Positions 20,422 through 28,571 of a DNA stretch of 64,000 nt are shown here, piece after piece (positions within the stretch are counted from its first letter, which is position 1; each line of letters opens with the position of its first letter). Location of the stretch: contig JACDQI010000158.1 of assembly GCA_015657675.1 (NCBI GenBank), positions 1 through 64,000 of the forward strand, read 5' to 3'. Source of the DNA: Devosia sp. Lineage in GTDB: Bacteria > Pseudomonadota > Alphaproteobacteria > Rhizobiales > Devosiaceae. A program made the position numbers and the translations under genes. The notes under the pieces are model-generated. The model was not told the DNA's origin. It did not search any database and saw only the letters and a program-made list of their open reading frames with translations.

Positions 20422-21317
20422 CGGTCTGGCACCAGGGCCAATACCACGAGGCCCAAAACGGTAACGCCAGCGCCGATAACGACGCTGAGCGTGGTCCAGC
20501 CATGGCCAGCGACACCCTCGAAGACAATGACGAAGGCTGGCGTCAGGTAGCCATAGGCGATGACCTTGGCGGCCGGCAGGTGGCGCGAAGCGAACTGGAT
20601 GAGGAAAAAGCAGATCGCGGTCGGCGCGACCGCCAGGTAGAGCAGCACCCACCAGACGACAGCCGGCAGCTGCAGCCAGTCCACGGCCAGGATTTCCGGG
20701 AGGCCATAGGCGGTGATCCAGAGCGCCGTAGCCGTCAGCGTCCAGAAGCTCAGCACCAGTGCCGGCTCCCCGCGCTGAAACTTGCGCAAGAGCGGCGTGT
20801 AAATGGCGTAGGCGACGCAGCCGACGAAGTAGATCAGTTCGCCCAACCCGACATCGAAGCGCAGAAGGGCATCCAGATCGCCGCGGAAGATCACCCAGAT
20901 GGCGCCGATGCCGGCCAGCAGCAGGCTCAGCAATACCGCCGGTCCGGCGCGCTGGCCGACCAGGAAATAGGCCGTCACCGCTGTCATGATGGGCACCAGC
21001 GTGTAGACCGCGCTGGTCGCCACCGGCAGCGTCATAGTGAGCGCGATGAACATAGTGACGAAGTAGATCGCGGTCAGAAAACCGGTGATGCCGAAGCGCC
21101 AGGGCGCCTTGGGGAGCGCGAACTTCTGCCGGGCAATGCCGAAGGCGAAAGCACCCATCAGCAAAGCTGCGAGAATGAAGCGCACAGCATTGAGCGGCGC
21201 GGGCGCAAGGTAGGGTACCGCCAGCGCGCCAGACGTGAACGAACCGGCGATAAAGGCTGCAAAGAGCAGCATGCCCAGATGCGCCAGGGCGCGAGGCGAG
21301 ACGGACGGGAGGGTCAT
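20418..21317 (-). CDS. DMT superfamily (EamA) transporter
   Basis: Ten hydrophobic segments, EamA-like repeats. Confidence 0.8.
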   Translation of the reverse strand: MTLPSVSPRALAHLGMLLFAAFIAGSFTSGALAVPYLAPAPLNAVRFILAALLMGAFAFGIARQKFALPKAPWRFGITGFLTAIYFVTMFIALTMTLPVATSAVYTLVPIMTAVTAYFLVGQRAGPAVLLSLLLAGIGAIWVIFRGDLDALLRFDVGLGELIYFVGCVAYAIYTPLLRKFQRGEPALVLSFWTLTATALWITAYGLPEILAVDWLQLPAVVWWVLLYLAVAPTAICFFLIQFASRHLPAAKVIAYGYLTPAFVIVFEGVAGHGWTTLSVVIGAGVTVLGLVVLALVPDR

Positions 21318-21364
21318 GGCGCCGGGCCTAGAACCCGGCGCGACAAATGTCCAGCAGGGACGGC

Positions 21365-22402
21365 TCAGGCGGCGCGCGGCGCCGATGACCCAATGGCATG
21401 TTCGTCGGCAAACAGGATCGAGTGTCCGGGCGCATCCTTGGCGCGATAGAGCGCGGCGTCGGCACGTTCGATCAGGTCCTTGGCGAGCATATGCTTGGTG
21501 CGCTGGGCGATGCCGACGCTGAGGCCGACTGCGGCCTCGACCGTGCCCAAGCCGTAAGGCAGCGTGACGCGGGCATGCAGACGGCGGGCAAGATCGAGCA
21601 AATCGCTCCGGCTGGCCTCGCCCTGGCGGAGCACGACGAACTCGTCGCCCCCGAGGCGCGCCACCACGTCATCGGGATGCACGGCATGCTTGAGGCGCTG
21701 GGCGACGCAGATCAGCAGCTGATCGCCGGTGGCGTGCCCATAGCGATCATTGACCTGCTTGAAGTCGTCGAGATCGAGGTAGAGCAGCGAGAGCGGCTGG
21801 TCGCGGGCGAAGGCTGAGTCCAGCGCTTCGGCAAGGCCGCGGCGGTTGATCAGACCGGTCAGCGGATCGCGGGTTGCCAATGCACTGGCGGCGCGGCCGC
21901 GGTCGTCGAGGTGCACAGCCAGCCGTGACAGTCGAAACAGCAGGAACAGCAGGAGCGAGACAGTCAGACCACCGGTGATGATGCGCAATGTCGCGACGTC
22001 GGCGGCAACCTCGGTCCCCAGGCGTCGCGGCGTCCAGGCCAGAACCAGCTCGGTACCAGCCAGCAGTATGGAGGTTTCGTCGGCCGCAAGCTTGTCCGCC
22101 GGCACAAGATGCGCACCGCTCAGCAGGAAATCGCGACCGAGCTTGCTGATGGTGACGCTGTCGATCTGCGCGCCAGACTGCTGCAACAGGCCAACGGCGA
22201 TGCCGGCGCGCTCGCGCTCGACTTCAATTGCCTTGGTGTCCATCAGCTGGATCGCCTGGACCGTCGACATGAAGAAATAGATGGTCAGCGCAATGATGCA
22301 GATGGTGCCGATGGTCAGGAAGCGCCCCGGCGATCGCCACTTGCGCCGACCAGGATCTGCATCCCGGTTCCCGTCCGTGTCGAAAAGCAGATGCTGCGTC
22401 AT
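21365..22402 (-). CDS. Membrane-anchored GGDEF diguanylate cyclase
   Basis: DPLTGLINRRGLAEAL, LDLDDFKQVNDRYGHATGDQLL, ARLGGDEFVVL. Confidence 0.9.
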   Translation of the reverse strand: MTQHLLFDTDGNRDADPGRRKWRSPGRFLTIGTICIIALTIYFFMSTVQAIQLMDTKAIEVERERAGIAVGLLQQSGAQIDSVTISKLGRDFLLSGAHLVPADKLAADETSILLAGTELVLAWTPRRLGTEVAADVATLRIITGGLTVSLLLFLLFRLSRLAVHLDDRGRAASALATRDPLTGLINRRGLAEALDSAFARDQPLSLLYLDLDDFKQVNDRYGHATGDQLLICVAQRLKHAVHPDDVVARLGGDEFVVLRQGEASRSDLLDLARRLHARVTLPYGLGTVEAAVGLSVGIAQRTKHMLAKDLIERADAALYRAKDAPGHSILFADEHAIGSSAPRAA

Positions 22403-22526
22403 AATCCAAGACCCTATTCCCACTGCGGCGACGCTAGACCCTGCGGGGTTCCACAGTCCTTACCGCGGAAACACAAGTTGGATCGATGGTTTAGAGGGTC
22501 CTAAGGGGCGCGGCCGGGTGCGACGT

Positions 22527-23576
22527 TCAGGCGGCGCGGGGAACAGCTTCGGCAGTTTCATCAAAGACGATGGCCAGGCCTTCGACCGCTTTGGCGCGGT
22601 AGAGCGCCGCGTCGGCGCTGGCGACGAACTGGCTGACGGTCATGGTCTGGGTACGCACCGCAACGCCGATGCTCAGGCCGACCGAGGCCGTTACATTGCC
22701 CAGCTCATAGGCAAGCGTCAGCTTCTCGTGGATCCCGGCCGCCAGTTCGCCCAACTGCTCGCGGGTCGCGGGACCACGGCGCAGGACGACAAACTCGTCG
22801 CCGCCCAGGCGCGCCACAAAATCGTCTGGTGCCACGGCGGTCAGCAGGCGCTGCGCCACGCCCTGCAGCAGCTGGTCACCAGCGGCGTGGCCAAAGCGAT
22901 CATTGACCTGCTTGAAGCCGTCGAGATCGAGATAAAGCAGCGACACCGGCGTCCCGGCACCGAAATTGGCATCGAGCAGTTCGGCAAAGCCGCGACGATT
23001 GGCAAGGCCCGTCAGCGGATCGCTGGTCGCCATTTCGCGGGCGGCTCGACGGCGCGCTTCTAGATCGCGCGCCAGCCGATAGAGCCGATGCAGGATGAAC
23101 ATCACGATGGCCAGCACGAGCACCGCGCCGCCGATGCGCGGGCCAGCAATCTCGGCAAAGGTTTCGGAGCCAATGCGCTCGGGCGTCCAGGCCAGAACCA
23201 ATGTCGTGCCGGCCAGCGGCAGTGATGTCTCCTCCGGGCGGAGCTTTGCCGGCGGCGCCAGTCGTGCTTCGTGCAAGAGGTAGTCGCGGCCGATCTTGCC
23301 AGCGATGACGCTGTCGATCGCCTGACCCGACTGCTGCGCCAGGCCGACGGCGACGATGGCCCGCTGGCGCTCCTTGTCCACCGACTTGCCGTCGATCGTC
23401 TGCACCGCGCCCAAGGCAGCGACGATGAAAAAGCAGAGCAGGAAGACGACGCCGAACACCCCGCTGACGATCAGCTGGCTGGGCGAGGACAGAAACTTGT
23501 AGAGCCAATTCTGCTTCGGCAGACCCGCCACCGGTACACCGGTAACGCCCGATTGCAGAAGAAAATGCTGCGCCAT
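22527..23576 (-). CDS. Membrane-anchored GGDEF diguanylate cyclase (paralogue of the adjacent gene)
   Basis: DPLTGLANRRGFAELL, LDLDGFKQVNDRFGHAAGDQLL, ARLGGDEFVVLRRG. Confidence 0.9.
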   Translation of the reverse strand: MAQHFLLQSGVTGVPVAGLPKQNWLYKFLSSPSQLIVSGVFGVVFLLCFFIVAALGAVQTIDGKSVDKERQRAIVAVGLAQQSGQAIDSVIAGKIGRDYLLHEARLAPPAKLRPEETSLPLAGTTLVLAWTPERIGSETFAEIAGPRIGGAVLVLAIVMFILHRLYRLARDLEARRRAAREMATSDPLTGLANRRGFAELLDANFGAGTPVSLLYLDLDGFKQVNDRFGHAAGDQLLQGVAQRLLTAVAPDDFVARLGGDEFVVLRRGPATREQLGELAAGIHEKLTLAYELGNVTASVGLSIGVAVRTQTMTVSQFVASADAALYRAKAVEGLAIVFDETAEAVPRAA

Positions 23577-23684
23577 TCCCATCCACCTTTTCCCAACGCA
23601 CAGGCTAGCGGCGCAAACGTTCAGTCTTCCTTACCAAGGTGCAAGAATCTGAAGACCCGGTCGAAGATAATGCTGCATCGGCCC

Positions 23685-24353
23685 CTAGGCCGGGGAGCGG
23701 AACTCCTGCGGGAACCCTGGAGTCCCGCAGATCTCGCGCAGGCTCAATAGAGCGCCATTCGCGGTATCAACCGTCAAACGCAGGCGATCAGCAATCCGAT
23801 GCAGGTCATCGTCGTCCACATCTCCGCTCGAGATATTGGCGAGCTCTGCCACCTCGTAGTAAAATCCACCCAGCTGCCCCTGAGCGATGGCTGGCAGGAC
23901 TAGCCTGCCGGCCGTTTCGGCAAAGACCCTGGGTGGGGGAATGTTTCTGAGTTGGTTTCGAGCGGCGCCGATGGCGGCGGACAACATCTGCTTGTCTGGC
24001 GATGCGGTCTCGAGGACCTCGATAAGCCGTCGCCTGATGGTCACCAACTCACGAGCGGTGTGTGCCACTTCCCAACCGAGGGCCATCGCGAGGGAGGACA
24101 CCTGCTCGGCGCGACGCGACCGCTCTGCCTCGGCGTGCTCCTGGGCCAGAATTGTGTCTCGATCCCTCGCCAGCCGGGCCGTCTTGTAGGTTACCCAGGC
24201 TATGCCGCCAAAGCCGACCAGTCCGGCGATCAAGGTCTGCCAACTCTGCAGTTCCAGGTAGAGGCGAGGACCCCACAGCACCGATGCCAGCAGCCCAGCG
24301 CTGATCGCAAAAAGAACAAGCCATAGGCCTGCTGGAGTTTCGTGGGCGGGCAT
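23685..24353 (-). CDS. Hypothetical membrane protein (two N-terminal TM helices)
   Basis: TM segments LWLVLFAISAGLLASVLW and LIAGLVGFGGIAWVTY; ATG directly follows the hicA-like stop codon. Confidence 0.6.
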   Translation of the reverse strand: MPAHETPAGLWLVLFAISAGLLASVLWGPRLYLELQSWQTLIAGLVGFGGIAWVTYKTARLARDRDTILAQEHAEAERSRRAEQVSSLAMALGWEVAHTARELVTIRRRLIEVLETASPDKQMLSAAIGAARNQLRNIPPPRVFAETAGRLVLPAIAQGQLGGFYYEVAELANISSGDVDDDDLHRIADRLRLTVDTANGALLSLREICGTPGFPQEFRSPA

Positions 24354-24572
24354 CTAGAGCCGCTTGCCTATTCCGGCCTGCTTGAGCACTTCATTTGCCG
24401 TATGCCGTGACTTGACCGTAACGGCGACGGTGACATGCCGCTTGCTGAGCGGGCTCCACCACAGTTCATGGCTCCCCGATGCCTGTCGCGAGAATTCACA
24501 GCCATGCTCGCGCAGAATTCGACGCAGTTCCTTATAGAGGTCCGCCACGCGCAATTCCCCCGATTGCGACAT
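24354..24572 (-). CDS. HicA-like type II toxin (mRNA interferase family)
   Basis: ELRRILREHGCEFSRQASGSHELWWSPLSKRHVTVAVTVKSRHTANEVLKQAGI matches the HicA fold signature (G-S-H-x-x-W). Confidence 0.8.
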   Translation of the reverse strand: MSQSGELRVADLYKELRRILREHGCEFSRQASGSHELWWSPLSKRHVTVAVTVKSRHTANEVLKQAGIGKRL

Positions 24573-24617
24573 CGATAAGCGCGGGATGCAGTATCCCGAT
24601 CCAGCTATTTCTTGGCT

Positions 24618-24914
24618 TTAGCCGACTGCAGCAACCTGCAAGGACCGCTCGATGCGGGCAACAACGGCGTAGTCGAGCGTCTGCTCACCATTGGAGGGCC
24701 ATACGCCATTGGCACGCATCAACTGGGGGATAATGAGCTCGATTTCGGGGACGAGGTCATCCATGGAGGCGGCCTCGAGCACCAGGCCGGGCACATCCTC
24801 GCTCATGGCGACCCAGACGCCCGCTTCTGCGTCCCAGTCAGCCGTCACGGTTATGTTGTGCGCTACATCGGCCAATTTCGCGTCCTCAAAAAGACGAACA
24901 AGCTCAGCGACCAT
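24618..24914 (-). CDS. DUF1902/HicB-like antitoxin
   Basis: ITVTADWDAEAGVWVAMSEDVPGLVLEAASMDDLVPEIELIIPQL; immediately upstream of the HicA-like ORF. Confidence 0.75.
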   Translation of the reverse strand: MVAELVRLFEDAKLADVAHNITVTADWDAEAGVWVAMSEDVPGLVLEAASMDDLVPEIELIIPQLMRANGVWPSNGEQTLDYAVVARIERSLQVAAVG

Positions 24915-25099
24915 CTTATACCCCCAGGGATCGAAGTGAACAGATTTCTGGGACGCGGCGACTATATCGCCACGCTCCCTTCCGTCCGGTTAACGCCCTC
25001 GCCTTAGAGCAGTTCACAACTCCCGCGTCAGCAGGTTTAGCAGAATTTCTGAGCCCTATCAGTAGTAGTGCTTATGATGTCCAACAGTATACCTGGCGT

Positions 25100-26419
25100 C
25101 TATTCCGCCGGTTCAACCACCTTGGCGGCGGGGTTGTTGGGGTGGGTCGTCCAGTTGGCGTATTCACCTGAGACGATCTTGCCGGTGCGCTCGTCGAGCA
25201 TGCCGGGAGCGAGGGCTTCCATGGTGATGCAGTCCTCGACCGGGCAGACATTTACGCAGAGGTTGCAGCCGACGCACTCGTCGTTCATGACCTCGAAGTG
25301 ACGCTTGCCGTCCTTTTCCTTCGTGATCGCCTGGTGCGAGGTGTCCTCGCAGGCAATGTGGCAGCGACCGCAGGAAATGCAGAGATCCTGGTTGATCTTG
25401 GCCTTGGCCACGTAATTGAGGTTGAGATACTGCCAGTCCGAGACGTTGCGCACGGCGCGGCCGGCGAAATCGTCGAGGGTCTTGTGGCCCTTCTCGTCCA
25501 TCCAGTTGGAGAGGCCCGAGATCATCTCCTCGACGATCTTGAAGCCATAGACCATGGCGGCGGTGCAGACCTGCACGTTGCCGGCGCCCAGCGCCATGAA
25601 TTCGGCCGCATCACGCCAGGTGGTGACGCCGCCAATGCCCGAGATCGGCAGGCCGTAGGTTTCCGGATCGCGGGCGATCTCGGCCACCATGTGCAGCGCG
25701 ATCGGCTTGGCCGCCGGGCCGCAATAGCCGCCATGGCTGCCCCTGCCGTCGATCGAGGGCTCGGGCGAGAAGGTGTCGAGATTTACCGCGGTGATCGAAT
25801 TGATGGTGTTGATCAAACTCACCGCGTCGGTGCCGCCATTCTTGGCAGCGCGCGCCGGGCGGCGGACGTCGGTGACATTTGGCGTCAGCTTGGTGATGAC
25901 CGGCATGCGCGAGTACTGCTTGCACCAGCGCACGACCATTTCGACATATTCAGGCACCTGACCGACCGCAGCGCCCATGCCGCGTTCGCTCATGCCGTGC
26001 GGGCAACCGAAATTGAGCTCGATGCCATCGACGCCGGTCTCTTCGACCAGCGGCAGGATGGCCTTCCAGGCCTCTTCCTCGCAGGGCACCATGATGGAGG
26101 CGACCACGGCGCGGTCGGGCCAGTTCATCTTGACCTGCTTCATTTCCTGCAGGTTGATCTGTAGCGAGCGGTCGGTGATGAGCTCGATATTGTTAAAGCC
26201 CAGCAGGCGCCGGTCGGCGCCCCAGATGGCGCCATAGCGCGGGCCGTTGACGTTGACGACCGGCGGGCCTTCTTCGCCCAGCGTCTTCCAGACCACGCCA
26301 CCCCAGCCGGCCTTGAAGGCGCGCTCGACATTGTAGGCCTTGTCGGTCGGCGGCGCGGACGCCAGCCAGAACGGATTGGGGGATTTGATACCGACGAAGT
26401 TGTTACGGATATCAGCCAT
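25100..26419 (-). CDS. preA: NAD-dependent dihydropyrimidine dehydrogenase subunit PreA
   Basis: FVGIKSPNPFWLASAPPTDKAYNVERAFKAGWGG; C-terminal 2x[4Fe-4S] CISCGRCHIAC and CVGCNLCVNVCPVEDCI. Confidence 0.93.
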   Translation of the reverse strand: MADIRNNFVGIKSPNPFWLASAPPTDKAYNVERAFKAGWGGVVWKTLGEEGPPVVNVNGPRYGAIWGADRRLLGFNNIELITDRSLQINLQEMKQVKMNWPDRAVVASIMVPCEEEAWKAILPLVEETGVDGIELNFGCPHGMSERGMGAAVGQVPEYVEMVVRWCKQYSRMPVITKLTPNVTDVRRPARAAKNGGTDAVSLINTINSITAVNLDTFSPEPSIDGRGSHGGYCGPAAKPIALHMVAEIARDPETYGLPISGIGGVTTWRDAAEFMALGAGNVQVCTAAMVYGFKIVEEMISGLSNWMDEKGHKTLDDFAGRAVRNVSDWQYLNLNYVAKAKINQDLCISCGRCHIACEDTSHQAITKEKDGKRHFEVMNDECVGCNLCVNVCPVEDCITMEALAPGMLDERTGKIVSGEYANWTTHPNNPAAKVVEPAE

Positions 26420-26430
26420 GGTGATCTCCC

Positions 26431-27774
26431 TCAGTGTCCGCTCAGGAAACGGTTGATGCTTTCGGCGGCATCGCGGCCTTCGGCCACGGCCGTCACGGTG
26501 AGGTCGTCGCCGCCGGTGGCGCAGTCGCCGCCGGCCCAGACCTTGGCGAGCGAAGTGCGACCCTCGGCATCGACCGCGATCTTGCCGCCCGCCAGTTCGA
26601 CGCCGTCGCCATCGCTGGACAGGGTCTGGCCGATGGCCTTGAAGATCTGGTCGCAGGCGATGGTGGTGGTTTCGCCGGTGGCTTTCAGGGCACCGGCCTC
26701 GTCGAGTGCCATGTAGCTGAGCTCGAGACCGGAGACGCGACCATCGGTGGTCAGCACCCGCTTGGGCGCCAGCCAGTGGCGGATGGTGACGCCCTTGGCG
26801 GCGGCCAGATCCTGCTCGAATTCAGAGGCATTCATCTGCGCCTTGCCGCGGCGGTAGACCATGGTCACCTGCTCGGCACCCAGTAGCTTGGACTGCACGG
26901 CCGCATCGACCGCGGTCATGCCGCCGCCGATCACCACCACGCGGCGGCCGATCGGCAGCGATGAGAGGTCGCTGGCCTGGCGCAGGTCGGCGATGAAGTT
27001 GATGGCGTCGTCGACGCCGACGGCATTTTCGCCTTCGGCCCGCAGCGCGTTGACGCCGCCCAGGCCCATACCGAGGAATACAGCGTCATATTTCTCCGTC
27101 AGATCGGCGAGGGAGAAATCCTTGCCCAGCGCCTTGCCGGTCTGGATGTCGATGCCGCCGATGGCGGTCACATAGTCGACCTCGGCCTGCGCGAAGTCGT
27201 CGGTGCTCTTGTAGCTGGCAATGCCATATTCATTGAGGCCGCCGGCCTTGGGCCGCGCATCGAACACGGTGACAGTGTGGCCGTGCATCGAGAGGCGGTG
27301 CGCACAGGCAAGGCCCGCCGGGCCGGCGCCGACGATGGCCACCTGCTTGCCGGTTTCGGCGCCGCGCTCGAAGAACTGCACGTCCTTTTGCATGGCGACA
27401 TCGGTGGCGTAGCGCTGCAGCTGGCCGATCTTGACCGGCTTGCCCTCCGCCGCCTCACGCACGCAGGCCTCTTCGCAGAGCTGCTCGGTGGGGCAGACGC
27501 GGGCGCACATGCCGCCCAGGATGTTCTGCTCGAAAATGGTCTCGGCCGCGCCGAGCGGGTTGTCCGTGACGATTTCGCGGATGAACAGCGGAATGTCGAT
27601 GGAGGTCGGACAGGCGGTCATGCACGGCGCATCGTAGCAGAAGTAGCAGCGATCCGCCTCGACGATGGCCTCGTGATGGGTCAGTGGCGGGTGCAGATCC
27701 GAGAAATTCTCGGCGTACTGCTCGGGCGCCAGGCGCCCCGCTACGATGCCGTCCTTGAGCAAACCCTGCACCAT
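26431..27774 (-). CDS. preT: NAD(P)-dependent dihydropyrimidine dehydrogenase subunit PreT
   Basis: CPTSIDIPLFIREI, CARVCPTEQLCEEACV, VAIVGAGPAGLACAHRL. Confidence 0.92.
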   Translation of the reverse strand: MVQGLLKDGIVAGRLAPEQYAENFSDLHPPLTHHEAIVEADRCYFCYDAPCMTACPTSIDIPLFIREIVTDNPLGAAETIFEQNILGGMCARVCPTEQLCEEACVREAAEGKPVKIGQLQRYATDVAMQKDVQFFERGAETGKQVAIVGAGPAGLACAHRLSMHGHTVTVFDARPKAGGLNEYGIASYKSTDDFAQAEVDYVTAIGGIDIQTGKALGKDFSLADLTEKYDAVFLGMGLGGVNALRAEGENAVGVDDAINFIADLRQASDLSSLPIGRRVVVIGGGMTAVDAAVQSKLLGAEQVTMVYRRGKAQMNASEFEQDLAAAKGVTIRHWLAPKRVLTTDGRVSGLELSYMALDEAGALKATGETTTIACDQIFKAIGQTLSSDGDGVELAGGKIAVDAEGRTSLAKVWAGGDCATGGDDLTVTAVAEGRDAAESINRFLSGH

Positions 27775-27831
27775 GGTTCCATGCCCTCCTTAGACCCATT
27801 CCAGAAAATGAGGCTAACCCCGGTCAGAAAT

Positions 27832-27847
27832 TTTATCAATTGGTCAA
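27832..27847. promoter_or_regulatory. RutR-box-like site TTTATCAATTGGTCAA upstream of preT
   Basis: 12/14 matches to TTGACCANNTGGTCAA, including a perfect right half-site. Confidence 0.45.
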
Positions 27848-28024
27848 AATTGGACTTTTTCACTCCGTACGCCGTCGCGCCGATCACTTTTTTTCGAACG
27901 ACGGACCTTGGTCTGAGTCTAGCGGTCCGATCGCGCTAAGCCGCTGAGTCTTCGACGAGAACTCGACAGTAGGGCCGACAATGGGGTGATGCACCCGGGC
28001 AACAGTTCCACTTGAAACAGTCCC

Positions 28025-28045
28025 GTTCATATTCAGTTCATATTC
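28025..28045. repeat. Tandem GTTCATATTC direct repeat upstream of the RlpA-like gene
   Basis: GTTCATATTC-A-GTTCATATTC. Confidence 0.6.
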
Positions 28046-28101
28046 TCGCCCCATCCGGCCGGCATCTCGCGCCCGTTCGTAAACTTCAGTGAGATAGTAG
28101 C

Positions 28102-28452
28102 TTGCATAAAAACATCGTTGTGATCGCCGGCCTGGTGATGGCTATGACTTCCACCACCGGGGCGTTTGCCGGCGATCAATGCGGCGGGGCATCCTGGTAT
28201 TCGCTACCAGGCAACCGCACGGCGAGCGGGGACCGGATGAACCCCAGCGCCATGACCGCGGCTCACAAGACCCTTCCCTTCGGCACCAAGGTGCGCGTCG
28301 TGGATCAGCGGACTGGTAAGTCGATCCTGGTCACGATCAATGACCGGGGCCCGTTTGTGCGGGGCCGGATCATCGATCTCTCCAAGGCGGCAGCCACCAA
28401 GCTCGGCTTCCGCAATGCCGGCCACACCAAGGTCTGCATCGAACGGGTCTAA
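28102..28452 (+). CDS. RlpA family septal ring lytic transglycosylase-like protein
   Basis: ASWYSLPGNRTASGDRMNPSAMTAAHKTLPFGTKVRVVDQRTGKSILVTINDRGPFVRGRIIDLSKAAATKLGF; TTG start. Confidence 0.9.
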   Translation: MHKNIVVIAGLVMAMTSTTGAFAGDQCGGASWYSLPGNRTASGDRMNPSAMTAAHKTLPFGTKVRVVDQRTGKSILVTINDRGPFVRGRIIDLSKAAATKLGFRNAGHTKVCIERV

Positions 28453-28472
28453 CCAGACCTCGTCGCAAATCA

Positions 28473-28510
28473 GAGGGTCACCCGATGCATGCGGGTGGCC
28501 CTCTTCATTT
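28473..28510 (+). terminator. Hairpin GAGGGTCACCCG-ATGCAT-GCGGGTGGCCCTC followed by TTCATTTT
   Basis: Long near-perfect stem plus T-rich tail 3' of the RlpA-like gene. Confidence 0.75.
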
Positions 28511-28571
28511 TAGCGGCCTTGACCGACGGGGCTCAGACGGTCACCTCTCTTCCCAAACAGGAGAGATTGCC

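Noticed and set aside
19854-21449. 531-aa plus-strand ORF spanning two genes
   Set aside because: Out-of-frame with NYN gene and antisense to the EamA gene; highly charged low-complexity sequence.
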